Source: CAUYXS01 sp965248495 (GTDB lineage: Bacteria; Chloroflexota; Dehalococcoidia; Lucifugimonadales; Australimonadaceae). Taken from it: a stretch of 64,000 bases of DNA. The translations under genes and the position numbers were made by a program. How positions within the stretch are numbered: the first letter of the stretch is position 1; every line of letters starts with the position of its first letter. The stretch is from assembly GCA_965248495.1 (NCBI GenBank), contig CBDFJL010000003.1, forward strand, positions 2,294,001-2,358,000, in the 5' to 3' direction. Of this stretch, positions 37,411 through 46,071 are shown piece after piece. The notes beneath the pieces were generated by a model. It saw nothing but the letters and a program-made list of their open reading frames with translations. It was not told where the DNA came from and did not search any database.

Positions 37411-38766
37411 TTAGACGGAGAACGTCGCCCGCATGACTTCACTGATGGTCGTCTCGCCGGCCTTCACCTTCTGCATGCCGGCCTTCTCCAGCGGGACCAT
37501 CCCCTCGCGCACGGCCTGGTCGCGGATCACCTCGGCCATGGACTTCTTGGCGATGAGGGCACGAATCTCCTCGGAGACCATCATGACTTCGAAGATGCCC
37601 AGGCGGCCGGAGTAGCCCGTCTGCCCGCACAGGTTGCAGCCCTCGCCCACGAAGAACACTTCTGCCGGTTCTTGCATGATCTGCTCGTAGGCCATGGCCT
37701 CCGTGGCTGTCGGCTACTTCTGCATCTTGCAGTGCTGGCACACGCGCCGCGCGAGCCGCTGGGCCTCGACCGCCACCAAGGAGGAGGCGACCAGGAACGG
37801 CTCGACCTCCAAGTCAATCAGCCGCACCGCGGCGCTGGGCGCGTTGTTCGCGTGGATGGCCGAAAGCACCAGGTGGCCGGTGAGCGCCGAATCGACCGCC
37901 ATGCGGGCCGTCTCGCCGTCTCGGACCTCGCCGACCAGGATGATGTCGGGGTCGAGGCGCAGGATGGAGCGAAGACCGGAGGCGAAGTCGATGCCCGCGG
38001 CCCGGTTCACCTCTACCTGGTTGACGTTGTCGATGCGGTACTCGATCGGCTCTTCGATCGTGATGACATTGCGCGTGCCGTCGACCAGCTCGTGGAGCGC
38101 CGCGTACAGCGTCGTGGTCTTGCCCGCACCGGTCGGCCCGCTGACGAGCACCATGCCGTAGGGAGCTTGAAGCGCCCGTCGGAAGCTGACCAGACCGACG
38201 CCGTCCATCCCCAGGTCGCTCAGGGGCCGCAGGCCGTCGTCTCGGTACAGCGCTCTGATGACCATGAGCTCGCCCCAAGTCGTGGGGCTCGTCGAGACAC
38301 GGAAGTCCACATTGCGCTCGCCGAATTTCATCGTGAAGTGGCCGTCCTGCGGGCGCCGGCTCTCCGTGATGTCCATGTCCGCCATCACCTTGATACGCGA
38401 GACCATCCCCTCGTGCAGCGTCAGCGGGACCACCGGGCCCTCGTGGAGCACGCCGTCGATCCGGTACAGCACGCGGGAGGAATCGACGCCGGGCCGGAGG
38501 TGAACGTCCGAGGCGTTCGTCTTCACCGCCTGGAGCGTAATCATGTCCACGGCATGGGCAACTGGGGCCTGGCTCACCCGCTGGGTCAGCGCGCTCCCAT
38601 CCGCATCACCAAGGTCACCGAAGTCATCGTCGCTCGGCTCCGCGCGCGTGATCACCCCACCGCGCTGGCCTGCCTCGACCGCTATGTCGATCGCCGTGGC
38701 CAGCTGCGCGCCCGGATTCAGAAACACGAACAGGCCATCGCTACCGCGAACGGTCGGCTCCAGCAT
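37411..38766 (-). pseudogene. GspE/PilB secretion ATPase with in-frame amber codon and damaged 5' end
   Basis: The hexameric ATPase for pilus/pseudopilus extension is readable in one frame except for TAG at 37714-37716. The main part has SDVHLRPG, Walker A VLVSGPTGAGKTTTLYAAL, the Asp box TIEEPIEYRIDNV, Walker B LRLDPDIILVGEVRDGETA and the His box TGHLVLSAIHANN. The stop falls between the two halves of the C-terminal tetracysteine zinc motif (VCQHCKMQK before it, GCNLCGQTGYSGRLGIFEV after it). The N-terminal GspE domain is missing, an upstream stop occurs at 38833-38835, and recombinase-like sequence abuts on the other strand. Readthrough would give about 450 residues. Confidence 0.75.
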
Positions 38767-38780
38767 CTCCGAAAGGGCGG

Positions 38781-38925
38781 AGATAGCGGGGAGCCAGCGG
38801 ACCGTGGGGCCGTCAAAGCCAAGTTGCGGGAACTACGGGAGCGACGGCTGCGGGAGGCGACCTTGGGGCAGCGCCGTGATCTGTTGAAAGCCCTCGGCAT
38901 TAGGTGTATCCCGAGGCTGACTTGA
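38781..38925 (+). pseudogene. Possible serine-recombinase C-terminal remnant
   Basis: The plus-strand frame gives GAVKAKLRELRERRLREATL followed by GQRRDLLKALGIR and a stop. This resembles the coiled-coil C-terminus of large serine recombinases (compare 348-1232). It meets the 5' edge of the gspE-like gene and may mark a past insertion. Evidence is a short pattern only. Confidence 0.35.
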
Positions 38926-39037
38926 ACTCTGTGCGCATCCGGTGCGAGCTGGGTCAGCCGGGTGAAAACGGCGCCTCGTCGCACGAGCGTCAAAAACTTA
39001 CGCTTGCCTCGACAGACTCACCATGAGCGAACCATCG

Positions 39038-39066
39038 TCCGCTCGTCCTGAGCCTGTCGAAGGACG
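39038..39066 (+). repeat. Family B core fragment
   Basis: CGTCCTGAGCCTGTCGAAGG with flanking inverted GCTCGTC/GACGAGG; a short palindromic form of the family B core in the 38926-39084 gap, which otherwise holds no gene. Confidence 0.6.
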
Positions 39067-39084
39067 AGGCCCGCGAGGCGACGC

Positions 39085-40320
39085 TCAGCCGGAGAAGCGA
39101 GCGGTCCGGTGCGTCCCTTTGTACAAGCGCAGCGGTAGCAGGACGGCCACGCCCAGGAACATGAACGCCGCCGCGAGGACGAAAGTGGAGCCGTACCCAG
39201 CCTGGCCGGCCAGCCATCCCGCGAAGATGGGCGCCGGTAGTGAGATGGCCTGGGTGAACAGGGACGTCATCCCCATGCTGGAGGCCTGGATGCCGTCGCC
39301 CGCCACATCGAGCACCGCCGCCGTCGTCACGTTCGTCAGCGTGTAGAAGAAGATACCGATGGCCAGGACCAGCACGACGAGCTGCCAACCGGGCTCGGCG
39401 CGAGCGAGCAGCAGGTACATCAGACCGACAGCCAGGTAGGAGGGCACCAGCACCTCCTTACGGCCGAAGCGGTCCGACAGGATGCCAAGGATCGGTTGCG
39501 ACACGATGCCCATCCCATGCAGCAGCGCGATGTACACCCCCAGCTCGAAAGCATTGAAGCCCAGGTCTCGCTGGATGTAGAGCGGCAGGAACAGCAGCAC
39601 CGTGTTGCGCGACATGTTCATGAGGCCCTGGGCCGAGGAGACGCCGACGAAGACCGGGTTGCGAGCGAGGCGCTTCACGTCGCGGAAGCGCTCGGCGCGC
39701 GATGGCCTCGGCCCGGTGTCCGAAAACTGGTGCGCCAGGCTGCGCCACACCAGAAGCGCGGCGACCAGCGCAACGACGACCTGTATTTCGAGGACGCCTC
39801 GCCAGTGAAAGACGACGAGCAGACCCCCAACCGCCAGCGGCGTGAGGGTGTCGCCGAAGGTAGCGCCGACGCCATGAATGGAAAGGGCCGTGGCCCGGTT
39901 GTCGGGGAAGCGGCTCGACAGCGACGCCATCGCGGGCGGGTGCCAGGTCGCCGTACCCAGGCCCACGAGCATCGCCCCCGGCAGGACCCAAACAAAGCTT
40001 GTCGCGATGCCGATGAGCAAATACGCGACCCCCATGAAGGCGATGGCCGCGCCCAGCATGATGGCCCGGTGGCGCACGTAACTGTCGGCAATGATGCCGG
40101 ACGGAAGCGTCAGGATGTTGCCCGCCTGCCGCGCGGCACCGATGTAGCCCACCTGAATGTTCGACAGCCCAAGCCCGTCGGTGACGGACGGGATCATGAT
40201 GGTGAATATCTGCTGGAACCAATGGATAACCGTGTGGCCACCCGTCACGGCACCAAGAAGAGACAGGCGTTCGCGGCCCAGCCCGCGTACCGGCTGGAGC
40301 ATCCGGCTGACGCTTACCAC
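39085..40320 (-). CDS. MFS transporter
   Basis: This 411-residue major facilitator protein has 12 predicted helices. The motif-A regions read GIIADSYVRHRAIMLG (TM2-3) and GILSDRFGRKEVLVPSYLA (TM8-9). LLGAVTGGHTVIHWFQQIFTIMIPSVTDGLGLS near the start resembles fosmidomycin-resistance-type (Fsr) exporters. A signal-less GTG start at 40320 is used. It stands alone between repeats and the VOC gene, and the substrate is unknown. Confidence 0.83.
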   Translation of the reverse strand: MVSVSRMLQPVRGLGRERLSLLGAVTGGHTVIHWFQQIFTIMIPSVTDGLGLSNIQVGYIGAARQAGNILTLPSGIIADSYVRHRAIMLGAAIAFMGVAYLLIGIATSFVWVLPGAMLVGLGTATWHPPAMASLSSRFPDNRATALSIHGVGATFGDTLTPLAVGGLLVVFHWRGVLEIQVVVALVAALLVWRSLAHQFSDTGPRPSRAERFRDVKRLARNPVFVGVSSAQGLMNMSRNTVLLFLPLYIQRDLGFNAFELGVYIALLHGMGIVSQPILGILSDRFGRKEVLVPSYLAVGLMYLLLARAEPGWQLVVLVLAIGIFFYTLTNVTTAAVLDVAGDGIQASSMGMTSLFTQAISLPAPIFAGWLAGQAGYGSTFVLAAAFMFLGVAVLLPLRLYKGTHRTARFSG

Positions 40321-40342
40321 GATGCCGTCTCGCGCGCCCGCA

Positions 40343-41218
40343 CTATCCGATACTCAGGGCGTCAGAGCCTCTCGTGTAGCTGAACAGCGTGTTCGCCGGG
40401 TCTCGGTTCACGAGAGGCCGCATGAACATCGGGTGTGTCGCGCTGCGGACCTCGTGCTCGAGATCGAACAACGCCTCGCCCGAGGCCGGGTCGACAATGG
40501 TGACGAAACGGTACTGGTGGTCGTTGCTCTCCTCGGTGATGAGGCCGCGGGCCAAGAGCTGGGCGTGCGGGCCCGAGAAGTTGGTGGTGTAGACAGCGAT
40601 ATGGTGGCCGTCGTACGGGGGCACCGGCGCCGAGTTCTCGGCGAAACGCAGCGTCTGGATCGCGCCGATCTGCACGCGGGCCTCGAGGCCCGCCGCGCCG
40701 TCCTCGACGGTGGCAGGGGCCCCCATCACCTCGCGATAGAAGCGCGCGATGCCCTCAGCGCTTCCCGCCGGTACCCGCAGCGTCACGTAGGGGATGCCGA
40801 TCGTCATGCCGCCGAAAGCCTGGCTCGCCTCCACGCAGCGGAAGCGGTTGCCCCACGGACCCGTCACGTCGATGCCGCCATCCGACTCCGACCACGCAAA
40901 ACTAGTCTCACTCAAGAGCTTCTCGACCGCCGCGAGCCTCCGCTTGAGGTCGTCGAGACTGGGCACGACCAGCCCCACCTCACCTCGGATCACCTGAGGC
41001 TGGCTCCGCGCCGGCATATGGATCTGCTGGCGGCCGATGTTCACCCACATGTTGTCCAGGCCCACGCTGACGTAGGGGTCCCGCGTGAACCCGAGGCCCG
41101 CGATGTAGAAGGCAGTGGCGGTCCGCTGGTCGGGGACACACACGTTGAGGTGCTCGAGCGCCAGCACGTTGCCGACGTCCTGTTTGGTCCGGTCAAACGT
41201 CTGGGTTGGCGTCGCCAT
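40343..41218 (-). CDS. VOC-superfamily (glyoxalase/dioxygenase-fold) protein, two modules
   Basis: The 291-residue protein has two VOC modules: the first at about residues 15-130 (ALEHLNVCVPDQRTATAFYIAGLGFTRDP) and the second at about 140-275 (IPYVTLRVPAGSAEGIARFYREVMGAP). Potential metal ligands include the His in LEHLNV, a His in DGHHIAVY and Glu in LFDLEHEV. The arrangement resembles extradiol dioxygenases and glyoxalase-like enzymes; substrate unknown. The start is the ATG at 41218. Its stop lies 22 bp from the start of the MFS gene downstream, so the two could be cotranscribed. Confidence 0.8.
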   Translation of the reverse strand: MATPTQTFDRTKQDVGNVLALEHLNVCVPDQRTATAFYIAGLGFTRDPYVSVGLDNMWVNIGRQQIHMPARSQPQVIRGEVGLVVPSLDDLKRRLAAVEKLLSETSFAWSESDGGIDVTGPWGNRFRCVEASQAFGGMTIGIPYVTLRVPAGSAEGIARFYREVMGAPATVEDGAAGLEARVQIGAIQTLRFAENSAPVPPYDGHHIAVYTTNFSGPHAQLLARGLITEESNDHQYRFVTIVDPASGEALFDLEHEVRSATHPMFMRPLVNRDPANTLFSYTRGSDALSIG

Positions 41219-41321
41219 CGCTGTTCTCCAGGCCCCCGTGGGCCGCACGGGTCTTACCAGGACCGGAGTATAGCCGACGGGCTTGGGTGCTCAGCCTCAT
41301 CGAAACTGCGTGGCGGCTTGC

Positions 41322-41351
41322 TTGACCGGTTTTTTGGGACGTAGCCATAAT
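41322..41351 (+). promoter_or_regulatory. Sigma70-type promoter of the trehalose operon
   Basis: TTGACC (41322-41327), 18 bp spacer, CATAAT (41346-41351). The same TTGACC/18 bp architecture precedes valS. Transcription would start near 41358, which rules out the in-frame ATG at 41350 and supports the ATG at 41422. Confidence 0.6.
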
Positions 41352-41421
41352 GCCAGCACACCGCCACGCGCGGCCGCAAGGCCGTAGCTGGTTTCCGTGT
41401 GCGGAGGTGGTCGTCCACGCA

Positions 41422-42687
41422 ATGTTCGGGACGATCGCGCTCAGCAATAGATCGATAGACGAATACCTGCCCACCGTCGGCGAAAAGGCCGTCGAGATGC
41501 TCAGGGAGTTGGCGGCGCCCTTCGCCGGCCTGCGGGTCCTCCACCTCACCTCACCCGCCGCCAATGGCGCCGTCCGCAGCATGCTGTCCAGCGCCGTGCC
41601 GCTGATGCAGGACCTGGGCATCGTGACCCAGTGGCAGCAGGTGCGATTCCCCGCCGACACATGGACCCTGGACGCCGAAATGCGGCTGGCGTTGTCGGGG
41701 ATGGAGCGCGCGTGGGACACCACGTCCAACGCTGAGTGGCTGGCCTTCAATGGCGCGAACGCCGAGCTGTTCGACGAAGAGTACGACCTCGTCATCGTCC
41801 ATCACACCGGGTCCGTTGGCCTGCTGCCGGCACTCGAACGACGCCTGGGGCGGCGCCCGGCCGGGATCTGGGTCTGGCACTCGCATCGAGACTATCGAGC
41901 CGCGCAGCCCGAGGTATGGGCGACGGTCCGCCAGAACGCCGCCGGCTTCGCCGCCGCCTTCTACGACTATCGCGACTTCATCCGATCGGACGCACCGGCC
42001 GGCAAGCGCTTCGTCCTGGCCCCCGGCATCGACCCCTTGGGCGCCAGGGCAATGCCGGTGACCGCGGACGTGCACGAAGTCGTGCTCGGCCAGCGTGGCA
42101 TCTCGCTCGACCGGCCGATCTGCTCGCAGATCGTCTTCAGCATCAGGGACGAGGACCCGCTCCGTGTATTCGACACCTATAAGATGGTGAAAGCCTCCCG
42201 GCCTGAGGTCCAGCTCGTCGTGGTCAACATGGTCCAGAGCGCCGACCTCAAAGAGGTGCTGGTGACCATGACGGACCGCGCTCAGGAGCTGGGGGACTGC
42301 CTCATCCTGACCGAAATGGACCGCGTCGGGAACGTTGAGCTCTCCATGCTGCGGGAGGTCTCCACGGTGATGCTCCACCAGGGCCTGCCGCGTGGCGTCT
42401 CCATGGAGCTGCTGGAAGAGATGTGGCAGTCGAAGCCTATCGTCACCGGCAGCAGCCCCGTGGCGGTCGCGACGCTCAAGGACGGCCGCAGCGCCATACT
42501 CGCCGATACGCCAACCGAGCAGGCCAAGGCCATCATCAGTCTATTGGACGACCCGAAGGCGGCCGCCCGCCTGGGGCGATCAGCCCACAACGACGTAGCC
42601 CGCCACTACCTCGTCACCCACCACCTGGAGCGCTACCTCAAGGTGTTGCGCCAGGTACTCGGTCGTCGGACGCGCTCGGCGGCCTGA
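41422..42687 (+). CDS. Degenerate trehalose-synthase-like GT4 glycosyltransferase
   Basis: The 421-residue GT-B protein is collinear with the TreT-like gene that follows, so the pair is a diverged tandem duplication. Key GT4 positions are lost: the nucleotide-sugar lysine loop SRFDPWKDP of the neighbour is SIRDEDPL here, and the E-x7-E loop KSIREGFGLVISEALW is QGLPRGVSMELLEEMW, losing the first Glu. It is likely a non-catalytic partner or regulator; this is inference. The ATG at 41422 follows GGAGG at 15 nt and lies downstream of the promoter at 41322-41351. Confidence 0.75.
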   Translation: MFGTIALSNRSIDEYLPTVGEKAVEMLRELAAPFAGLRVLHLTSPAANGAVRSMLSSAVPLMQDLGIVTQWQQVRFPADTWTLDAEMRLALSGMERAWDTTSNAEWLAFNGANAELFDEEYDLVIVHHTGSVGLLPALERRLGRRPAGIWVWHSHRDYRAAQPEVWATVRQNAAGFAAAFYDYRDFIRSDAPAGKRFVLAPGIDPLGARAMPVTADVHEVVLGQRGISLDRPICSQIVFSIRDEDPLRVFDTYKMVKASRPEVQLVVVNMVQSADLKEVLVTMTDRAQELGDCLILTEMDRVGNVELSMLREVSTVMLHQGLPRGVSMELLEEMWQSKPIVTGSSPVAVATLKDGRSAILADTPTEQAKAIISLLDDPKAAARLGRSAHNDVARHYLVTHHLERYLKVLRQVLGRRTRSAA

Positions 42688-42700
42688 CGCAAGGAGCCTC

Positions 42701-44038
42701 ATGCCTACGTTCGTTCCCGTATCGCCCAAGGTTCTGGATGACTATCGCGTCATCATCGGCGATGCCAAGATCGACGAGATACGGGCGCTGGCCGAGCCGT
42801 TGCGCGGCTCCCGCGTCTTGCATTTCAACGCCACCTCTTTCGGCGGCGGTGTCGCCGAGATTCTCCAAAGCCTCGTTCCTCTGCTCCGCGACCTCGGCAT
42901 CGAAGCCGACTGGCAGGTCATGGACGCCGGGCCGGATTTCTTCGACGTCTCCAAGCAGATGCACAACGCGATGCAGGGCATGTTCGTACCATGGAACAGC
43001 ACCATGGGCGACGTCTGGCGGCGCGTGAACCGCGAGAACGCGGCCGCGATGACCGAGCACTACGACTTCGCCTTCATCCACGACCCGCAGCCGGCCGGGG
43101 TGCTCGCCAGCATCCTCGAGCGCGACCCCAAGGCGCTTGGCGCCCGCTGGGCGTGGCGCTGCCACCTGGACACGACGGAATCGCTCCCCGAGGTCTGGGA
43201 CTTCCTCCGGCCCAGCGTGCAGCTCTACCACGCAGCCATCTTCACGCAAGCAACGTGCGTCAACGGTGAGCTGCCCGGCGTCCACGTCAGCATCATCCCG
43301 CCCGCCATCGACCCGCTCAGCACCAAGAACACGGACATCTCAGAGCAGGTGGTCCGCGACGTCCTCAATCGCTACAGCATCGACCCGGACCGGCCGATCA
43401 TGGCCCAGATATCGCGGTTCGACCCGTGGAAAGACCCCCTGGGCGTCATCGAGACCTACCGGGAGCTGAAGGCGGAGCGCCCGGACCTCCAGCTCGTGAT
43501 GGTCGCCTCGATGGCCGATGACGACCCCGAGGCATGGTCCTTCTATGAGCGCATCGTCCGCCGCGCGGGCGAAGATTTTGACATTCACATCCTCACCAAC
43601 CTGAATGGCGTCGGGAACCTCGAGGTCAATGCGTTCCAGCGGGCCGCGGACGTCATACTCCAGAAGTCGATTCGCGAAGGATTCGGCCTGGTCATCTCCG
43701 AGGCGCTGTGGAAGAGCAAGGCGGTGGTCGCCGGTGCCGTCGGCGGCATCCCCATGCAACTGGCCAACGGCGAAGCCGGGCGCCTGGCCAACTCCACGGC
43801 CGAGTTCATCGAAGAGGTCGGAGAGTTGCTGGACAATTCGGAGCTGCGAGTTGGGATGGGGCAGCGGGGGCGTGAGTATGTCCGTGAGCACTTCCTGACC
43901 ACCCGTTTGCTCGCCGATCACCTTAAACTCATGCATGTCATGAACGACATGCCCCTACGACAGGAACAGGCGCCGGAGCTGGCGCGCGCCACCTCCCGGG
44001 GCAGGCGCCGCGGGAGCACGCGCACCCGTGCGGCCTGA
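42701..44038 (+). CDS. treT: Trehalose synthase (TreT-type, GT4 glycosyltransferase)
   Basis: The enzyme joins a nucleotide-glucose to glucose to form trehalose. The 445-residue GT-B protein has the N-terminal VLHFNATSFGGGVAEILQSLVPLLRDLGIEADW, acceptor-side FIHDPQPAG and WRCHLDTT, the nucleotide-sugar loop AQISRFDPWKDPLGVIE with Arg and Lys, and the E-x7-E loop QKSIREGFGLVISEALW. AAGGAG precedes the ATG. It lies 13 nt after the degenerate paralogue and overlaps the ROK kinase by 11 nt, a three-gene operon. A trehalose osmoprotectant or storage role fits. Confidence 0.88.
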   Translation: MPTFVPVSPKVLDDYRVIIGDAKIDEIRALAEPLRGSRVLHFNATSFGGGVAEILQSLVPLLRDLGIEADWQVMDAGPDFFDVSKQMHNAMQGMFVPWNSTMGDVWRRVNRENAAAMTEHYDFAFIHDPQPAGVLASILERDPKALGARWAWRCHLDTTESLPEVWDFLRPSVQLYHAAIFTQATCVNGELPGVHVSIIPPAIDPLSTKNTDISEQVVRDVLNRYSIDPDRPIMAQISRFDPWKDPLGVIETYRELKAERPDLQLVMVASMADDDPEAWSFYERIVRRAGEDFDIHILTNLNGVGNLEVNAFQRAADVILQKSIREGFGLVISEALWKSKAVVAGAVGGIPMQLANGEAGRLANSTAEFIEEVGELLDNSELRVGMGQRGREYVREHFLTTRLLADHLKLMHVMNDMPLRQEQAPELARATSRGRRRGSTRTRAA

Positions 44039-44993
44039 GGAAAGCGCCCCCCGCTACCTCGGTATAGACCTCGGCGGCACCAAAACGCTCGCCATGGTCG
44101 CCACCGCCGCTGGCGAAGCGACTGGCCAGGCCACGCTGCCAACTCCGGCCGGCCAGGGCCCTGACGCCGTCGTAGCCGCCATGGTGGCGGCCTCCCACAA
44201 GGCGCTGGCGGAAGCCGGTGTTACGCCCTCCGACCTGCGTGGGGCCGGAATCGCCGCAGCCGGCGCCATCGATGCGGCGCGGGGCGTCGTCGTCCACGCG
44301 CCGCAGCTGGCCGGCTGGGCGGACGTTCCGTTGGTGGAACTCTTTCGGCGCCAGATCGACGTGCCGGCAGTCATCGGCAACGACGCCAACCTTGCAGCCC
44401 TCAGCGAACAGCGCTTCGGCGCCGCCAGGGGCGTGCCCAACGTGCTGTACATCACCGTGAGCACCGGCATCGGCGGTGGGGTCGTCATCGACAACCGGCT
44501 CTACACTGGCGCGCAGGGATACGCCGGCGAGGTCGGGCACATCACCGTCGACGCGCACGGCCCGTACGGACGCAGCCGAACGCCGGGCGCCGTCGAAAGC
44601 CTCGCGTCGGGCACCGCGTTGGCCCGCATCGCCACTGAGCGCATCGGCGCCGGCGAGCGCTCTTCCATTCGGCGTGGGCCTGACAGCATCACCGCGCAGG
44701 ACGTGTTCGCGGCCTACCGAGAGGGCGACGCCGTGGCCAGCGCCGTCGTCGCCGAAGGTATCCACTACCTGGGCACCGGCCTCACCAGCATGGTCAACAT
44801 TCTCGACCCCGGCATGATCGTGATCGGCGGCGGGCTGTCCAACGAATGGGACGCCTACATCGCGCCGGCGGTCGAAATCATGCGCGCGCAGGCCTTCGCG
44901 GGGATGGGGAAAAGCATCCCGGTGGTACCGCCAAAGCTGGGGACCGAAACGGGCGCGCTCGGCGCCGTCGCGCTGGCCGCCGACACCTGGTAG
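44028..44993 (+). CDS. ROK family sugar kinase (glucokinase-like) lacking the zinc motif
   Basis: The 321-residue ROK kinase has the phosphate-1 motif LGIDLGGTKTLAMV, the catalytic Asp in VIGNDANLAALSE, the adenosine region ITVSTGIGGGVVIDNRLY, and IVIGGGLSNEW. The usual zinc-binding CxCGxxGCxE is replaced by YGRSRTPGAVESLASG: all three cysteines are gone while the preceding GEVGHITV is kept. Glucose phosphorylation would link trehalose metabolism to glycolysis. The GTG start overlaps treT by 11 nt. Confidence 0.87.
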   Translation: MRPEESAPRYLGIDLGGTKTLAMVATAAGEATGQATLPTPAGQGPDAVVAAMVAASHKALAEAGVTPSDLRGAGIAAAGAIDAARGVVVHAPQLAGWADVPLVELFRRQIDVPAVIGNDANLAALSEQRFGAARGVPNVLYITVSTGIGGGVVIDNRLYTGAQGYAGEVGHITVDAHGPYGRSRTPGAVESLASGTALARIATERIGAGERSSIRRGPDSITAQDVFAAYREGDAVASAVVAEGIHYLGTGLTSMVNILDPGMIVIGGGLSNEWDAYIAPAVEIMRAQAFAGMGKSIPVVPPKLGTETGALGAVALAADTW

Positions 44994-45170
44994 CGCGGTC
45001 CGCACCCAAGCCGTTTACCCTTCGACTCATCCGCTCGCCAGCCATCGCCATCGATAGGGTTGCCCTAGCGGGGGCTTCAGGGCGCGCAGCCCCAGATGTT
45101 ACTGGGCGGGTGAGTGGGAACGCCTACCGCTGCTCTACGCGATCAGCCCAGTTGAGCCGCGCTCGCGGGG

Positions 45171-45656
45171 TCAGCCCCAGAGAAGGGCGAGACTCAACAG
45201 CACCGCAGACCCCATAGCGGCGACGGTCCGAACGTGGTTCCACCTCGTCCAATCACGTAGGTATGCGGACCAGGCCGTTGATGCCTCTTCACCTTCAGGA
45301 CCAACCGCGGCGAGTGCGTTGTTTCGCGGAACGTTGAACGCAATGGTGACCAACAGCGAACCGACGACATGGAGACTGCTGCCCGCCAGCAGGTAGATCG
45401 ACCCTGCCTCGTCGAGGCCAGTGAGCGCATGGACAAACAGGTAGACGGACGCGGCTGGGGTGCCGAGGAAGACCAGCATGAAGAGCGGGTTGATGACAGT
45501 CACGTTTATCCGCTGCATGGCGGAGATACCCGCTTGCGTCGGCATCTGACCAAGCGCCTTCATCACGAAAGTGGAGAAGGCGAAGAAGGTCCCGGCAACG
45601 ACTCCGGAACCGGCCACGGCAAACACGGTCACAGCGAGCGTGACGTTGTTGGGCAC
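45171..45656 (-). CDS. DUF1772 (anthrone oxygenase-like) membrane protein
   Basis: The 161-residue membrane protein has four hydrophobic segments (about residues 8-32, 55-75, 83-102, 138-160) in the DUF1772 pattern: GVVAGTFFAFSTFVMKALGQMP, AMQRINVTVINPLFMLVFLG and VPRNNALA. Family members are small four-helix proteins with largely unknown roles. The GTG at 45656 follows GGGAGGACTCAC. It converges with the ROK gene; the 44994-45170 gap holds nothing I can name. Confidence 0.8.
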   Translation of the reverse strand: MPNNVTLAVTVFAVAGSGVVAGTFFAFSTFVMKALGQMPTQAGISAMQRINVTVINPLFMLVFLGTPAASVYLFVHALTGLDEAGSIYLLAGSSLHVVGSLLVTIAFNVPRNNALAAVGPEGEEASTAWSAYLRDWTRWNHVRTVAAMGSAVLLSLALLWG

Positions 45657-45745
45657 GTGAGTCCTCCCAGTAGGTCGAACCGCATCGCCAATCTTCGCCC
45701 GGCTCGTCACCATGACTCAGGACCGGGGAGCTATCGCGCGGCCGG

Positions 45746-45856
45746 CTACTCGCTCTGTTGACGCCGCTCCCGCAGGTGCAGCGCCAGCCCAACCACGACG
45801 AGCGCCACCGCGATGGCGGCCCACGCACCGATCGCTATCCAGAAGCCTCCCTCCAC
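45746..45856 (-). CDS. 36-residue single-pass membrane protein
   Basis: A very short frame (GTG start, TAG stop) encodes a peptide beginning MEGGFWIAIGAW, with one hydrophobic helix (about residues 5-27) followed by a charged tail LRERRQQSE. AGGGAGG lies 5-6 nt before the GTG, so translation is plausible. It resembles the size and topology of CcmD/CcoQ-type accessory peptides but no partner genes are nearby. No other gene occupies 45714-46071. Confidence 0.45.
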   Translation of the reverse strand: MEGGFWIAIGAWAAIAVALVVVGLALHLRERRQQSE

Positions 45857-46023
45857 ATCTGACCTCCCTTGGCGAACCGGCGCGGGCGAGTGAGAACGGC
45901 GGTATTCTGCCCTCCGGCACCCCCAAGGTCAATAACGCCCGCCGGCGTCGCACGCCGCGCTTGGGCGCACTGCCCGCTGCGTGTGCGCGACGGCGAATAG
46001 GCGTCGGATGTCGGGCCCGCTGC

Positions 46024-46029
46024 TATACT
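46024..46029 (+). promoter_or_regulatory. Putative -10 box of purA (TATACT)
   Basis: TATACT lies 42 nt before the purA GTG; unlike many genes here, purA has a leader and a clear GGAGGGG ribosome binding site 3-4 nt before the start. Confidence 0.4.
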
Positions 46030-46071
46030 CTCCCGCTGGCCGCGTATACCAGCGCGGCGGTGGAGGGGTGA

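Noticed and set aside
45717..45953. 78-codon Arg/Gly-rich minus-strand frame
   Set aside because: Composition is typical of GC-driven noise; the overlapping 36-residue frame has the better start signal and a membrane helix.
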